This document shows, in pieces, positions 8,060 to 16,421 of a DNA stretch of 34,874 nucleotides (position 1 is its first letter; every line of letters begins with the position of its first letter). Below the pieces are notes generated by a model. It made no database searches, was not told the DNA's origin, and saw only the letters and a list, made by a program, of their open reading frames with translations. A program made the translations under genes and the position numbers. Source of the DNA: Streptomyces lateritius (lineage in GTDB: Bacteria; Actinomycetota; Actinomycetes; Streptomycetales; Streptomycetaceae); contig NZ_BMTO01000026.1 in assembly GCF_014649715.1 (NCBI RefSeq), forward strand, positions 1 through 34,874, written 5' to 3'.

Positions 8060-9008
8060 GACTGACACCTCTTCAGGCTTTGGTGTCCTGGCGCCCGAGC
8101 CGGTGCCGCAATGGGCGCGCCGGGTGGGTTTGGTGAGCGATGCCCGGGGGGAGCGTCGTCTGGCTGCGATGCGGCTGGAGGTGCTGGCCGGCGGGGCGTT
8201 GCCGCAGGGATCTGCGGAGGATGTGGCGCTGACGGCGCAGTGGGCGGCGTTCATCTGCTGGGTGGACGACCACATCGACCGGGGCGGTCTCGCTCTGTCC
8301 GTTAAGGCGGTTGAGGAGTTTCTTGCGCCTCTGCGACACGTGCTCGACGCCGGCGGGAGCGGTTCGGGCGGGGTGTCGGTGTATGCGGGGGTGCTGGCCG
8401 GGTTGTGGGAGCGCACCGCGGCGGGGATGCCGGATGATTGGCGGACGCGTTTCACGGCGGAGTACGCCGACTTCCTGGATGCGACCGTGCAGGAGGTGGC
8501 GCTGCGTCGTGCCGGGATCCGGCTTTCGGTGGCGCGGTATGTGCGGTTGCGGCGGCGGACGATCACGCTTCTGCCGATGCTGAACGTCCTGGAACGCACC
8601 GGTCACACCGTCTTGGTGGAAGTACCGGCGGTGGCTGTGCGGGTGCGGGAGCTGCGGTGGGCGGTGGCTGACGTGGCGGGCTGGGCCAATGACCTGGCCT
8701 CCGGCGCGGACGACGAGGTGGCGGGTCAGGACAACCTGGTGGCGGCCATCGCCCGGGAGAGCGCCTGTTCGCCGGCCGAGGCCCGGGCCCGGGTGATGGC
8801 GATGATCGAGGACCGCCGGGCCGGTTTTCGCGCTACTGCCGCGGAACTGCGCAGCGCCTGCGGGTCGTTGGCACAGGGCTCGGAGTTGTGCCGGTATGTG
8901 GACCTGGTGGAGACGTTTATGTCCGCGACGTTGGAGTGGTTGGCCAGGACCGGGCGCTTCGCCCTGGACACGGCGCCGGCCGGGCCCTTCCCGATGCCGA
9001 CGCCCTGA
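8058..9008 (+). CDS. Class I terpene synthase (316 aa)
   Basis: A small bacterial class I terpene synthase: Mg2+-dependent loss of diphosphate from a prenyl or cyclised prenyl diphosphate, then carbocation rearrangement. The aspartate-rich motif is DDHID (residues 70-74). The second metal motif is NDLASGADDE (211-220), so N211 and S215 are in place, but the residue at the usual Glu position is D219, with E220 next. R165, 46 residues before N211, is at the expected distance for the diphosphate sensor. The length suits a single alpha domain. The ATG at 8058 has AAAGG directly abutting it, which is poor spacing; GTG 8103 is an alternative. It is the first gene of a co-directional group with a class II-type cyclase and a redox fusion protein, suggesting that the substrate is the product of the next gene. 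No prenyl diphosphate synthase gene is nearby. Confidence 0.85.
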   Translation: MTDTSSGFGVLAPEPVPQWARRVGLVSDARGERRLAAMRLEVLAGGALPQGSAEDVALTAQWAAFICWVDDHIDRGGLALSVKAVEEFLAPLRHVLDAGGSGSGGVSVYAGVLAGLWERTAAGMPDDWRTRFTAEYADFLDATVQEVALRRAGIRLSVARYVRLRRRTITLLPMLNVLERTGHTVLVEVPAVAVRVRELRWAVADVAGWANDLASGADDEVAGQDNLVAAIARESACSPAEARARVMAMIEDRRAGFRATAAELRSACGSLAQGSELCRYVDLVETFMSATLEWLARTGRFALDTAPAGPFPMPTP

Positions 9009-9084
9009 CCGGCTGGTTCTTCGCAGCGCGGCGTCCACGGCGGGCGCCGAGTCCTAGCCCCACGAGTCCCGGGAACGGATCCCC

Positions 9085-10701
9085 ATGAGAATCAGTACGG
9101 TCACGCCAGTCCTGCCCGCCTGGGACCGCGGCGCTCTGCCGTCCGGCCTGGCCACGGCCACGGCTCGGCTGCGGGATTGCCTGACTGCCCGCATCGGGCC
9201 GGACGGGGCCGTGCACGATCCCTGCCGCAGCCGCGTCCTGGAATCCGCCCTGCTCCTGGCCCTGTTGGAGCGCACCCAGAGCCATCCGGCGGCCCGACGC
9301 CGTGTGGCCGGCTACCTGTCCGGCCACCGGGACTCCGTGCAGCCGCTCGACCGGCTGCTGGCCCAGGCCGCCTTGGCCGGCCACCCCTGTGCGTCGAAGC
9401 TGCTGGACTTGGACGAGTTCCTCGCCCAGGCACCCGACTTCACCGGCCCCCGCAAACGGGCGCTGCTCCACGCCGTCCTCCACCTCCTCGGCGTCACCCT
9501 TCCCGCCGGGCCGATCTCGGCCGAGGCGTTCACCCTCCAGCATCTGCACAGTTGGGCACGCGTCCAGGTCACCGCCGTCAAGGCCGTCCTGGGTCACGCA
9601 CACCGCGGCGCCGCCGGCCTGACCGGCGAGGACCTGGGCCTGTTGCTTTTCACGCAGCAGGCGGGGAGGGTGTGGGAGGGAAACCTGCTGATCCACCTGT
9701 CGGTCCTCCACGCCCTGACGCTCATCCCCGGCCAGCGGCATGTGGTCGCCGAGGGGATACGGACCGCGCTGGAACACCAGCGCTGCGACGGCGGGATGCC
9801 GTTCATCTGCGACGAGGACACCTGGCTCACCGCGACCGCCGGTGTCGCCCTCCATGCGGCCGGCGCCGGCCCGGCGGTAAACATCGTCGCCCGGCGCCTG
9901 TTATCCCTCCAGCACAGTGACGGCGGCTGGTCCTACACCCACAGCGCCCGCCTCACGGACGTCGACTGCACCTCGGTCGCCGTCGAAGTCCTCCACCTCG
10001 CCGACCCGGCCGCCCACCGCCTGCCCATCAGCCGGGCGATCAGCGCCCTGCAAGCGCTGCGCGGGTCGGACGGCGGCTTCCCCACCTACCTCGCCGGCGC
10101 CCCGTCCGAAGCGTGCATGACCGCAGCCGCCGCCAACGCCCTCTCCACCCAAAGAGCAGGCCGACACACCGCAGTGGACAGCGCCCTCGCGCATCTGGCC
10201 TCGCAGCAGCACGCGGACGGCTCCTTCCCCCCGGACTGGAGCAGCAGCCGCCTGCACACCGTCTTCCGCGCGGTCCTCGCCGCCTCCCGCCAACCCGCCC
10301 CGCCCCGATCACCCGCCTCCCACATCACGGAGCGGGCAATGCGCCTGGTGGCGGAGGGCCAGAACCCCGACGGCGGCTGGGGACAGCAAGCCGGCTCCCC
10401 CAGCGACGCCCTCAGCACCTCCTACGCCCTGATCACCCTCAGCACTGCGGGCAGCCCCACGCCCGGCCCCGCCGCCCGCGGAGCCGCCTACCTGCTCAGC
10501 CGGCAGCAACCGGATGGATCCATCACGAGCATCCCGGACTCCATCGGCCCCCGCCCGTTCGCCTTCACCGTCCCCGCCCTGGCCGACATCTTCGCCCTGC
10601 TCGCCCTGGGACACCTCACCCACCGCCTGGGTACCGCCCCGGCAGAGCAAAATCTGATCAGCCCCATCGGGGCGCCGGGCGAGCTGGCCCTGCCCGGCTG
10701 A
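9085..10701 (+). CDS. Class II-type terpene cyclase, prenyltransferase/squalene-oxidase repeat family (538 aa)
   Basis: Length and repeats fit bacterial class II diterpene cyclases of the copalyl-diphosphate-synthase type, which protonate a prenyl diphosphate to start ring closure. QW-like repeats are visible at SDGGW (278-282), SDGGF (328-332), ADGSFPPDW (near 377), PDGGW (428-432) and QPDGS (near 476). The catalytic DxDD motif is replaced by DVDCTS (D292, D294, C295): the middle Asp, the proton donor in known enzymes, is kept, but the last Asp is Cys. The enzyme may therefore work differently or on another substrate. It begins 76 bp after the class I synthase on the same strand. The ATG at 9085 has only a weak upstream purine tract (GGGAACGG). 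Product and substrate chain length cannot be read from the sequence. Confidence 0.85.
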   Translation: MRISTVTPVLPAWDRGALPSGLATATARLRDCLTARIGPDGAVHDPCRSRVLESALLLALLERTQSHPAARRRVAGYLSGHRDSVQPLDRLLAQAALAGHPCASKLLDLDEFLAQAPDFTGPRKRALLHAVLHLLGVTLPAGPISAEAFTLQHLHSWARVQVTAVKAVLGHAHRGAAGLTGEDLGLLLFTQQAGRVWEGNLLIHLSVLHALTLIPGQRHVVAEGIRTALEHQRCDGGMPFICDEDTWLTATAGVALHAAGAGPAVNIVARRLLSLQHSDGGWSYTHSARLTDVDCTSVAVEVLHLADPAAHRLPISRAISALQALRGSDGGFPTYLAGAPSEACMTAAAANALSTQRAGRHTAVDSALAHLASQQHADGSFPPDWSSSRLHTVFRAVLAASRQPAPPRSPASHITERAMRLVAEGQNPDGGWGQQAGSPSDALSTSYALITLSTAGSPTPGPAARGAAYLLSRQQPDGSITSIPDSIGPRPFAFTVPALADIFALLALGHLTHRLGTAPAEQNLISPIGAPGELALPG

Positions 10702-10820
10702 CCACCCCTCTCGAACCACCCTCCGCCCGGCTTCCCCGCCTCGCTCACAGCTGAGCCCGGCCCGAAGGAGCCCGGCGCACCCCGGCCGGGTCACAACACA
10801 AGGAAACGGAAGGCAGCATC

Positions 10821-12206
10821 ATGAAGATCGACGACCACTCCCCCGCCCCGGCACCGCCGAAGGGCAGTGTGTGCCTGGTGACCGGCGGGGAGCAGGGCAT
10901 TGGCCTGGCCATCACACGGGCCTTGACAAGGCAAGGAGCCCACGTACATGTCGCGGGGATCTCGCCACAACATCTGGAAAGCGCCGCGGCCGACCTCGAG
11001 GCGGAGGGACTGGGCGACCGGGTCGCCTTCCACCAGGTCGACGTCAGTGACCGCGCCGCCTATGAGCAGTGCATCGCCGACGTCCACGAGGCCGGCGGTC
11101 GCCTGGACATCCTGGTCAACAACGCCGCGTTCACCCAGTGGCGGGACGTCGCGGACATGAGCGTGGAGGACATGCAGAAGACGATGCGCACCGGCTATGA
11201 CGCCATGGTCGTCGGGGTCAAGGCCGTGCTGCCGCTGATGCGGGCCGCGGGCGGGGGCACCATCGTCAACATGGGCTCCTCCGCCGGCGTCGTCTTCGTC
11301 AAAGGCCCGTCGGCCTCGTACGCGGCGGCGAAAGCCGCGATCAACGCCTACACCCAGGTCCTGTCCGCCGAACTCGCCGGCAGCCCCGTGAACGCCATGC
11401 TGGTTCGGCCGGGGACGGTGGGCGGAACCGAGTTCTTCGGCCGCCACGTCCCCTCCCAGCGCATGCCCCGCCTCGCCGACTTCCTGCCCGTATCCACCCC
11501 CGAACAAGTCGCCGACGCCATCATCGACGGCATCCTCAACAAGCGGGCCATCGTCGACTTCCCCGGCTACCTCCCAGCCCTCTACCGCGCCTACGCCTTG
11601 GCACCGGGCGCCGTCCGCAAACTCGCAGCCCTCGGCGGGCCCGCCCGACGCGACTTCGCCGCCACGGGCCCCCGCCGTGCCGCCGGTCGCACACCCGGTC
11701 CCAGCAAGACCGCCCGCACACTCACCCAGCTCATGGAGAAAGTCGGCTCCGCCCCCTGGGCCCTCGCCGCGGTACGCGCCGGCCTCGTCCCCCTCGACAC
11801 CACCCTCCAGCACAAAACCAGCGGCCGCCTCAGCGTCGGCCGCACCCTGGGGGTGCCCGCCCTGCTCCTGACCACCACCGGCGCCCGCACCGGACAACCC
11901 CGCCCCACCCCTCTCTTCTACGCCGAACACAACGGCGGATACGCGGTCGTCGGCTCCAACTTCGGCTCCCCCCACCACCCCGCCTGGACCACCAACCTCA
12001 TCAAAACCCCCACCGCCAGCATCACCGCCGCCGGCAAGCAGATGCCCGTCACCGCTCGCCTCGTCACCGGCCCCGAACGCGAGGACATCTGGCAAAAGAT
12101 CCTCAACCTCGCCCCCGGCTACCAGACGTACAACGACCGCTCCGGCCGCGACCTGCGCGTCTTCCACCTCCAGCCCACCGACCGCGACCAACAGCACGGC
12201 AGCTGA
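10821..12206 (+). CDS. Fusion of short-chain dehydrogenase/reductase and Ddn-type F420-dependent nitroreductase (461 aa)
   Basis: Residues about 15-260 form a classical SDR: cofactor motif TGGEQGIG (21-28), NNAA, and catalytic YAAAK (Y167, K171). A linker rich in Pro/Arg (about 285-300) leads to a C-terminal domain (about 300-450) resembling the deazaflavin-dependent nitroreductase family (LLLTTTGARTGQPR, VVGSNFGSPHHPAW). Members of that family use cofactor F420. One polypeptide could thus pair NAD(P)-dependent alcohol/ketone chemistry with F420-dependent reduction of a double bond, both sensible tailoring steps for a terpenoid. GGAAGG lies eight bases before the ATG. The gene is 119 bp downstream of the cyclase and last in the group. 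The fusion is unusual in my experience; a frameshift joining two genes is unlikely since the frame is clean throughout. Confidence 0.85.
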   Translation: MKIDDHSPAPAPPKGSVCLVTGGEQGIGLAITRALTRQGAHVHVAGISPQHLESAAADLEAEGLGDRVAFHQVDVSDRAAYEQCIADVHEAGGRLDILVNNAAFTQWRDVADMSVEDMQKTMRTGYDAMVVGVKAVLPLMRAAGGGTIVNMGSSAGVVFVKGPSASYAAAKAAINAYTQVLSAELAGSPVNAMLVRPGTVGGTEFFGRHVPSQRMPRLADFLPVSTPEQVADAIIDGILNKRAIVDFPGYLPALYRAYALAPGAVRKLAALGGPARRDFAATGPRRAAGRTPGPSKTARTLTQLMEKVGSAPWALAAVRAGLVPLDTTLQHKTSGRLSVGRTLGVPALLLTTTGARTGQPRPTPLFYAEHNGGYAVVGSNFGSPHHPAWTTNLIKTPTASITAAGKQMPVTARLVTGPEREDIWQKILNLAPGYQTYNDRSGRDLRVFHLQPTDRDQQHGS

Positions 12207-12212
12207 GCGGCA

Positions 12213-12674
12213 TCATCCTGCAGCCGCAGCCGGGCCCTCGCCGAAACGGGCCACGTCCTCCACGCTCGCGTCCAGCCGCAGGCGCACGTAACGGATCGGA
12301 TGCCGGTAGACGCCGCCCCGGTCGACGGAAGTGTCGGCGCTGATCTCCGCTACGAGGCCAGGCCGGACCAGGGTGGTGTCCAGGACGTCGCGCGTGCCCC
12401 ATGCCGAGGAGAACTTCACGCCGGTCCAGGGATGGCCGGAGCCGGCGGGGGTCAGGTACTCGGCGAGCTCGCGGGCCGCGTCGGGGCGCAGCGGGACCGT
12501 GCGGCCGACGGGACGGAGGCGGCCGGTCGGGTCGTGCCGGCCGAGGATAAGGAGGTGGGGGCGTGCGAGGGTGCCGGTGATCGCGCCGATGATCGCTTCG
12601 GTGATGCGGCCACGGGCGGCGGCCCGGCGCTGAAGGGCATGGCGCGTGGATAGGGCCAGAGGGGCCCTGCCGAG
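12213..12674 (-). pseudogene. C-terminal remnant of an ATP-dependent DNA ligase
   Basis: After a stop codon at about 12675-12677 the minus frame encodes the OB-fold end of an actinobacterial ATP-dependent DNA ligase (ITGTLARPHLLILGRHD, VGRTVPLRPDAARELAEYL, HPWTGVKFSSAWGTRD, GLVAEISADT, HPIRYVRLR) down to a TGA at 12213. The nucleotidyltransferase domain with its KxDG lysine is absent, so the gene cannot make an active ligase. The 5' side is joined to another truncated gene in a different frame. A homologous remnant lies at 25680-26129 in the same orientation. It is tail-to-tail with the terpenoid genes. Confidence 0.75.
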
Positions 12675-12689
12675 TCAGGCTCCGGGGTG

Positions 12690-13011
12690 GGCCGGCCACG
12701 ACGGGCCGGCGAACCGGCACGCTCGCGTGCACCGGTAGCCCCGCCAGCCCGGCCCACCGACCCCACTGATCGCCCCCGCCCCAGTCCGGCATCGCGGTCC
12801 GCAACACCGCAAGCAACTGCCGCTCCAGATCGGTGGGCGTCTGTCCCTGCCGCAGCCGGTCCGCGGCATGCAACGCCGCCCCGATCAGCACGTTGCCCTT
12901 CTCATAACGGCCCAGCGACCGCGCCGCGCGGGTATCCCTGCGCGTGCCCGTCAGCAGGCGCCGCAGCTTCTCCAGACGCTGCTCCGGCGTCGCATCCCCA
13001 GCACCAGCCAT
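12690..13011 (-). pseudogene. 5' part of a small hypothetical gene, 3' end lost
   Basis: The first ~105 residues look like a genuine soluble helical protein (MAGAGDATPEQRLEKLRRLL, then RSLGRYEKGNVLIGAAL and PDWGGGDQWGRWAGLAGL). Beyond about 12690 the frame runs out of register through the ligase remnant as far as 12103, and its peptide turns into Pro/Arg-rich nonsense. This suggests that a deletion fused the front of this gene to the back of the ligase gene. The ATG at 13011 has GAAGGG upstream. The family is not recognised; it may still be translated as a chimaera. Confidence 0.5.
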
Positions 13012-13426
13012 CAACAATCCGCCCTTCTCCCGAGGGCTCCCGAACAGGCCATCACCACCGCAGGACGCTACGCATCACCCACCGCGTATGAACGATCACT
13101 CCCAAAAGAACGCCGACAGAAACTCCGAAAAGGCGCCGATGCGGCACAAAAGGGATGTTAGGTGGAAATCTCGCGGGAGCTTCGGCCGGGCTACAGCAAA
13201 GATCGGCACACCAGGTACAGGTCATTGTCGCCCGCGGCGAGGGCCACCCCGGAGAGCGCCGAACTCAACCGGCCGACGCCGGGCAGAGCCACCCGTAGGG
13301 GAGGGCCCCGCGCTGAAACGACGCGTCTCCTGGTCAGGCATGGTGCGCACGGGTGACATCACGCGTGTTCCCCCGGCACTGCGGGAATCCCTCGAAGCGA
13401 CCACGTCGCTTATGCGGAAGGCTGTC
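13012..13426. other. Intergenic region before the small secreted protein
   Basis: About 415 bp with somewhat lower GC between 13085 and 13160. No frame on either strand has a recognisable product or a good ribosome site. It should hold the divergent promoters for the truncated gene on the left and the secreted peptide on the right. Confidence 0.4.
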
Positions 13427-13603
13427 ATGCGTCGTTTTGCTGCGCTCGCCCTGGGTACCGTCATCTTCCTCGGCGCACTCACCGTACCCGCCAGCGCCGA
13501 TACCGGCATCGCCCTCGGCCCCATCCAGCTCGCCCTGCCCGGCGGAGGCCAATTCGCACAACTGCAAGGAATGAACATCAACGTGGGAACGCTCCTGGGC
13601 TGA
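13427..13603 (+). CDS. Very small secreted protein (58 aa, about 34 aa mature)
   Basis: The gene encodes MRRFAALALG, a hydrophobic core, and a PASA-D junction typical of Sec signal peptidase at residues 21-25. A mature peptide of about 34 residues remains, with no cysteine and few charges (GIALGPIQLALPGG, then NVGTLLG). GGAAGG lies five bases before the ATG at 13427, which decides this start over the ATG at 13412. A strong hairpin follows 27 bp after the stop, so it is a complete one-gene unit. The mature part resembles neither chaplins nor a known antimicrobial peptide; function unknown. Confidence 0.65.
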   Translation: MRRFAALALGTVIFLGALTVPASADTGIALGPIQLALPGGGQFAQLQGMNINVGTLLG

Positions 13604-13630
13604 ACCCCGGCAACCGCACCACGCGGAAGT

Positions 13631-13664
13631 CCCCGCCCCGCCGGCCAGGACCGGCGGGGCGGGG
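13631..13664 (+). terminator. Strong GC hairpin terminator
   Basis: CCCCGCCCCGCCGG (13631-13644) is the exact reverse complement of CCGGCGGGGCGGGG (13651-13664), with loop CCAGGA. It ends the unit of the small secreted protein. Confidence 0.8.
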
Positions 13665-13933
13665 CCAAACCGGCCCTGGCAGCAAGCGACACAAAGCCCC
13701 CACAGGTCACCACCCGGCGGTCGGCCCCTTCAGGCGTTCAGCCAGCAGCCGCAGCCGGCCCGGCCCCGAACCGCGGAACATTCTGCACCCCCACGTCCAG
13801 TTTCGGCGACAAGGGGGCCGGCCTTTTCACGTCATGCCACGGGCCGGTGCCACGGCCAGGACGAGGAGCCGGTACTGGTCACCGGCTCCGGACGGACGCA
13901 CTCCGGCTTACCTCCGGAGCCGGGCCGGACACC

Positions 13934-14314
13934 TCAGGTCAGGGCGGGAGCGAGGGTGGGGTTCTTGACCACCTTCGCGCAGATCGCGTACGCCTTCACG
14001 GTTCCCGAGTTACTGGGGTCGGAGTTCGTCGCGAACGCCCACCAGCGTTCCCCGCTGATCGGCGCACTAGCCCCCAGGTGGTAACGGTCAGCGTAGGAGT
14101 TGCCCGCGGTCACCACCGCCCCGCCGCCGGTCCGGGTCTCCCCTGCCGGACACTCGGCCACCGCCGCCGCTCGACCCGGGTAGCCACCGGAAGCCGGCGG
14201 AATGGTGACCTCTGCGCTCTCCACCACACGCACCACATCATCAGCTTGCGCCGCACCTGCACCCCCGAACACCAGCAGGACGGCTGCAGTGGCTACGAAC
14301 GACTTCTTCAGCAC
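13934..14314 (-). CDS. Secreted hypothetical protein (126 aa)
   Basis: A signal peptide (MLKKSF, hydrophobic core VATAAVLLVFGG, AAQA-DD cleavage site near residues 22-24) precedes a mature domain of about 100 residues. The mature part carries two cysteines (AECPAG near 55 and YAICAKV near 113) that could form one disulphide, plus Gly/Trp-rich segments (GERWWAFATN). The GTG at 14314 is supported by AGGTGG seven bases upstream. It is probably a small extracellular beta-rich protein of streptomycetes; no enzymatic motif is visible. Confidence 0.8.
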   Translation of the reverse strand: MLKKSFVATAAVLLVFGGAGAAQADDVVRVVESAEVTIPPASGGYPGRAAAVAECPAGETRTGGGAVVTAGNSYADRYHLGASAPISGERWWAFATNSDPSNSGTVKAYAICAKVVKNPTLAPALT

Positions 14315-14629
14315 AGGAATCCACCTTCACTCGGACCGGAAAAAAGAGTGGGATCCGCACACCTGGTACGGCCCGGCCCCACCCAACCCGAGCCCGCGCC
14401 CGCAACCCGCACTTCCGTGCCGGACTCACGCGCAGGTTCACCGCAGAAACGATTGCCGTTACCGCAAATAGCCGGACGCGCGCGCCTGAAGCCAACGGCT
14501 GTACCCCAGACAGGCCGCAGTCGGCCAGGCAGAGCACGGTCGGCAAGCCCACGGTCCCCACGCCGATGCCCGGTCCGGCCTGTTGGGCCAGACCGGGCAT
14601 CGGGAGCTGCTATAGGAGGGGTGCCCGGG
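14315..14629. other. Intergenic region between two minus-strand genes
   Basis: About 315 bp that holds the promoter of the secreted protein. The segment 14560-14630 contains imperfect inverted GGTCCGGCC/GGCCAGACC-type sequence that may end transcription of the upstream gene. No gene is seen. Confidence 0.35.
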
Positions 14630-15001
14630 TCACGCCGCCTCGGCGACTTGGAGCAGCCAGCCGACCGGGATGTCGTCGTCAGTGTCGTTCGCGTTCTTCT
14701 TGACGCGGCCGATGGCGACCTTCGTCGTACCGGCCGGGAACTTTGCGCCGGCGTTGACGTGGCCACCTGCATCCGTGACGGTCAAGTCCACGGGGGCGCT
14801 CCAGCTGCCGTTGTGCCACTTCACCTTGATCTTTGCATCCCCCCAGGCGGCGCCGAAGCTGAGCCACACCTCGCCTGCCCAACCGGCCTGATTGGCCTGC
14901 GGGACGGATACGACGAGGCCGTACTTGTAGTGGATCAGCTCGCCCCTCTCATCGAACGCGAAACCGGGGGGAACCTGGCCATTCTGGAAGTCCGCTGCCA
15001 T
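14630..15001 (-). CDS. Hypothetical cytosolic protein (123 aa)
   Basis: Starts MAADFQNGQVPPGF with AAGGAG five bases before the ATG at 15001, a very good ribosome site. There is no signal peptide. The sequence alternates hydrophobic and polar residues with many Trp/Gly positions (AGEVWLSFGAAWGD, KVKWHNGSWSAP, VGWLLQVAEAA), suggesting a small beta-sandwich. No catalytic motif and no family could be assigned. A promoter-like pair lies about 80-110 bp upstream. Confidence 0.75.
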   Translation of the reverse strand: MAADFQNGQVPPGFAFDERGELIHYKYGLVVSVPQANQAGWAGEVWLSFGAAWGDAKIKVKWHNGSWSAPVDLTVTDAGGHVNAGAKFPAGTTKVAIGRVKKNANDTDDDIPVGWLLQVAEAA

Positions 15002-15079
15002 CGGTGCTCCTTGTCTGTCACTGCTCCGATGCCGTGGGAAGCGACACCGCACCGCAGCCCGGAGACCACGGCACGAACC

Positions 15080-15110
15080 ACGCTAGGGGCATATTCAGGA
15101 CTATCTTCAA
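15080..15110 (-). promoter_or_regulatory. Putative promoter of the 123-aa hypothetical gene
   Basis: On the minus strand TTGAAG (15110-15105) and TAGCGT (15085-15080) are separated by 19 bp, near the vegetative consensus but with slightly wide spacing. A transcript would have a leader of roughly 70 nt. Confidence 0.35.
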
Positions 15111-15582
15111 CTTCTCATGCCAAACCATCAGTTGGGGGATAGTGGAAGCGTGCCCAGTTCATCCGCTCCGCTCCTGCGCCCCCGAATGCCCCATGCTGCA
15201 CCCCAGGGAGCGGCCTGCTCCTTCGGCCGCCGGCCGGGGCCCAGGGTCTTCGGCACCCCCGCGGACATGCCCTTCACCGTCGTCGTGCACTAGCAGTACC
15301 CGCACACGGCGGTCGGTGGCATCGGTGTCCTGGCCCGCTCGTCACCCACGTCGCACGGACGTCACTCATCCGCGTGCCGGAACCCCTCCAACGAAGGACA
15401 CGCCCGCCAGCGCAGTCCCGCCGGGCCACTAGCGTGCTTGGCGGGAGGTCGGGCCGACTGGTCGTTGATCCGCCTCCCTGGCGCCCCCGTACCCAGTGAT
15501 CCCCGGTGCGGGGGCGCAATGCGTTCGACGGCATGACGCGCGGACAACCCCGCGCAGGGCCGGCATCACACCGCACGGCGGA
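15111..15582. other. Intergenic region without a recognisable gene
   Basis: Open frames exist on both strands but none has a convincing start or product. One + frame ends with the short protein-like string PADMPFTVVVH followed by TAG at about 15291, possibly the tail of a lost gene. Confidence 0.3.
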
Positions 15583-15616
15583 GGGCCCGTACGACCGGTG
15601 ACGGTCGTACGGGCCC
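15583..15616. terminator. Perfect 15-bp hairpin, probable terminator
   Basis: GGGCCCGTACGACCG (15583-15597) and CGGTCGTACGGGCCC (15602-15616) are exact reverse complements around loop GTGA. It lies 150 bp after the stop of the minus-strand gene at 15766-16071 and could act in either direction. Confidence 0.7.
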
Positions 15617-15765
15617 GACACGCCGCCTGCGACACGGATCGAAGCCGCTCTGAGAACCCGGCCGACGGCAAATGCGGAGGTCTTGGGCGGCCGCTCGCGC
15701 CAGTCCCACAGCACCGCTGCAACCTGCGTTCTGGCTGTGCCGTGCCATGGGAGCTCGCAGCTCGT

Positions 15766-16071
15766 TCAGATGATCGCCGCTCGTCTGGCAGGGACAGGCT
15801 GAGAGGGCAGACCGCTGCAGGAGCGGTAGACCGTGAGGCGCCGCCTGACCAACACTGGGGGCACGCCAGAAAAGATGAGGCATTTGTCACGCTGACCACC
15901 CCCGACTGCTCGTATGTCGAGGACCGGTCGCCCGACCCCATCGTCGAACGGCATCACATCACCCAGGCACAGCTCCCACGGCATAACGTCCTGAGCCATC
16001 AGACCGGGAAGCTGCCGCGGCAGCACCATGGTGATCCCGGGAGCGGTACCGCGGGTCTCCTCGTAGTTCAT
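15766..16071 (-). CDS. Small hypothetical protein (101 aa)
   Basis: The protein begins MNYEETRGTAPGITMVLP. Its middle part resembles short beta-barrel-like proteins of actinomycete accessory DNA (PWELCLGDVMPFDDG, VLDIRAVGGGQRDKCLIF, VLVRRRLTVYR). The last ~20 residues look less conserved. AGGAG lies nine bases before the ATG at 16071. No enzymatic residues were identified; function unknown. Confidence 0.5.
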   Translation of the reverse strand: MNYEETRGTAPGITMVLPRQLPGLMAQDVMPWELCLGDVMPFDDGVGRPVLDIRAVGGGQRDKCLIFSGVPPVLVRRRLTVYRSCSGLPSQPVPARRAAII

Positions 16072-16421
16072 AATCCATGTCTCCTGCACGGGGAGCAGCA
16101 GCCCTACCCATGCTCACCAGCCCTCCATGCATGACTGGCTGGCACGCTTCGAGTAACCAAGATCGAACTGTCGAGGAGCGCGAGTCCTTCGGGCCCACGC
16201 AGGCGGTTTCCCGAACGACAGGAAGGGGACGGGCTCACCGAAAGAATGCGGCTGCTGCACTGATCCGTTCTCCTCGCAGCACATCTCACAACCGCATGCG
16301 GGGCGGAACCGCCAAGGACGGCAGGACAGGACTCCACCTGGAGCTGGACAGCGCCCATCACGGCGACCGAACCATCGTGGGGCGCCATGCCCGCTACCTG
16401 CGTCCCACGCTGCGTTATTCC

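Noticed and set aside
10791..12197. Open frame of 468 codons on the minus strand opposite the SDR fusion
   Set aside because: The + strand has TGxxxGIG and YxxxK motifs and a ribosome site; the antisense product is Gly/Val-rich shadow sequence.
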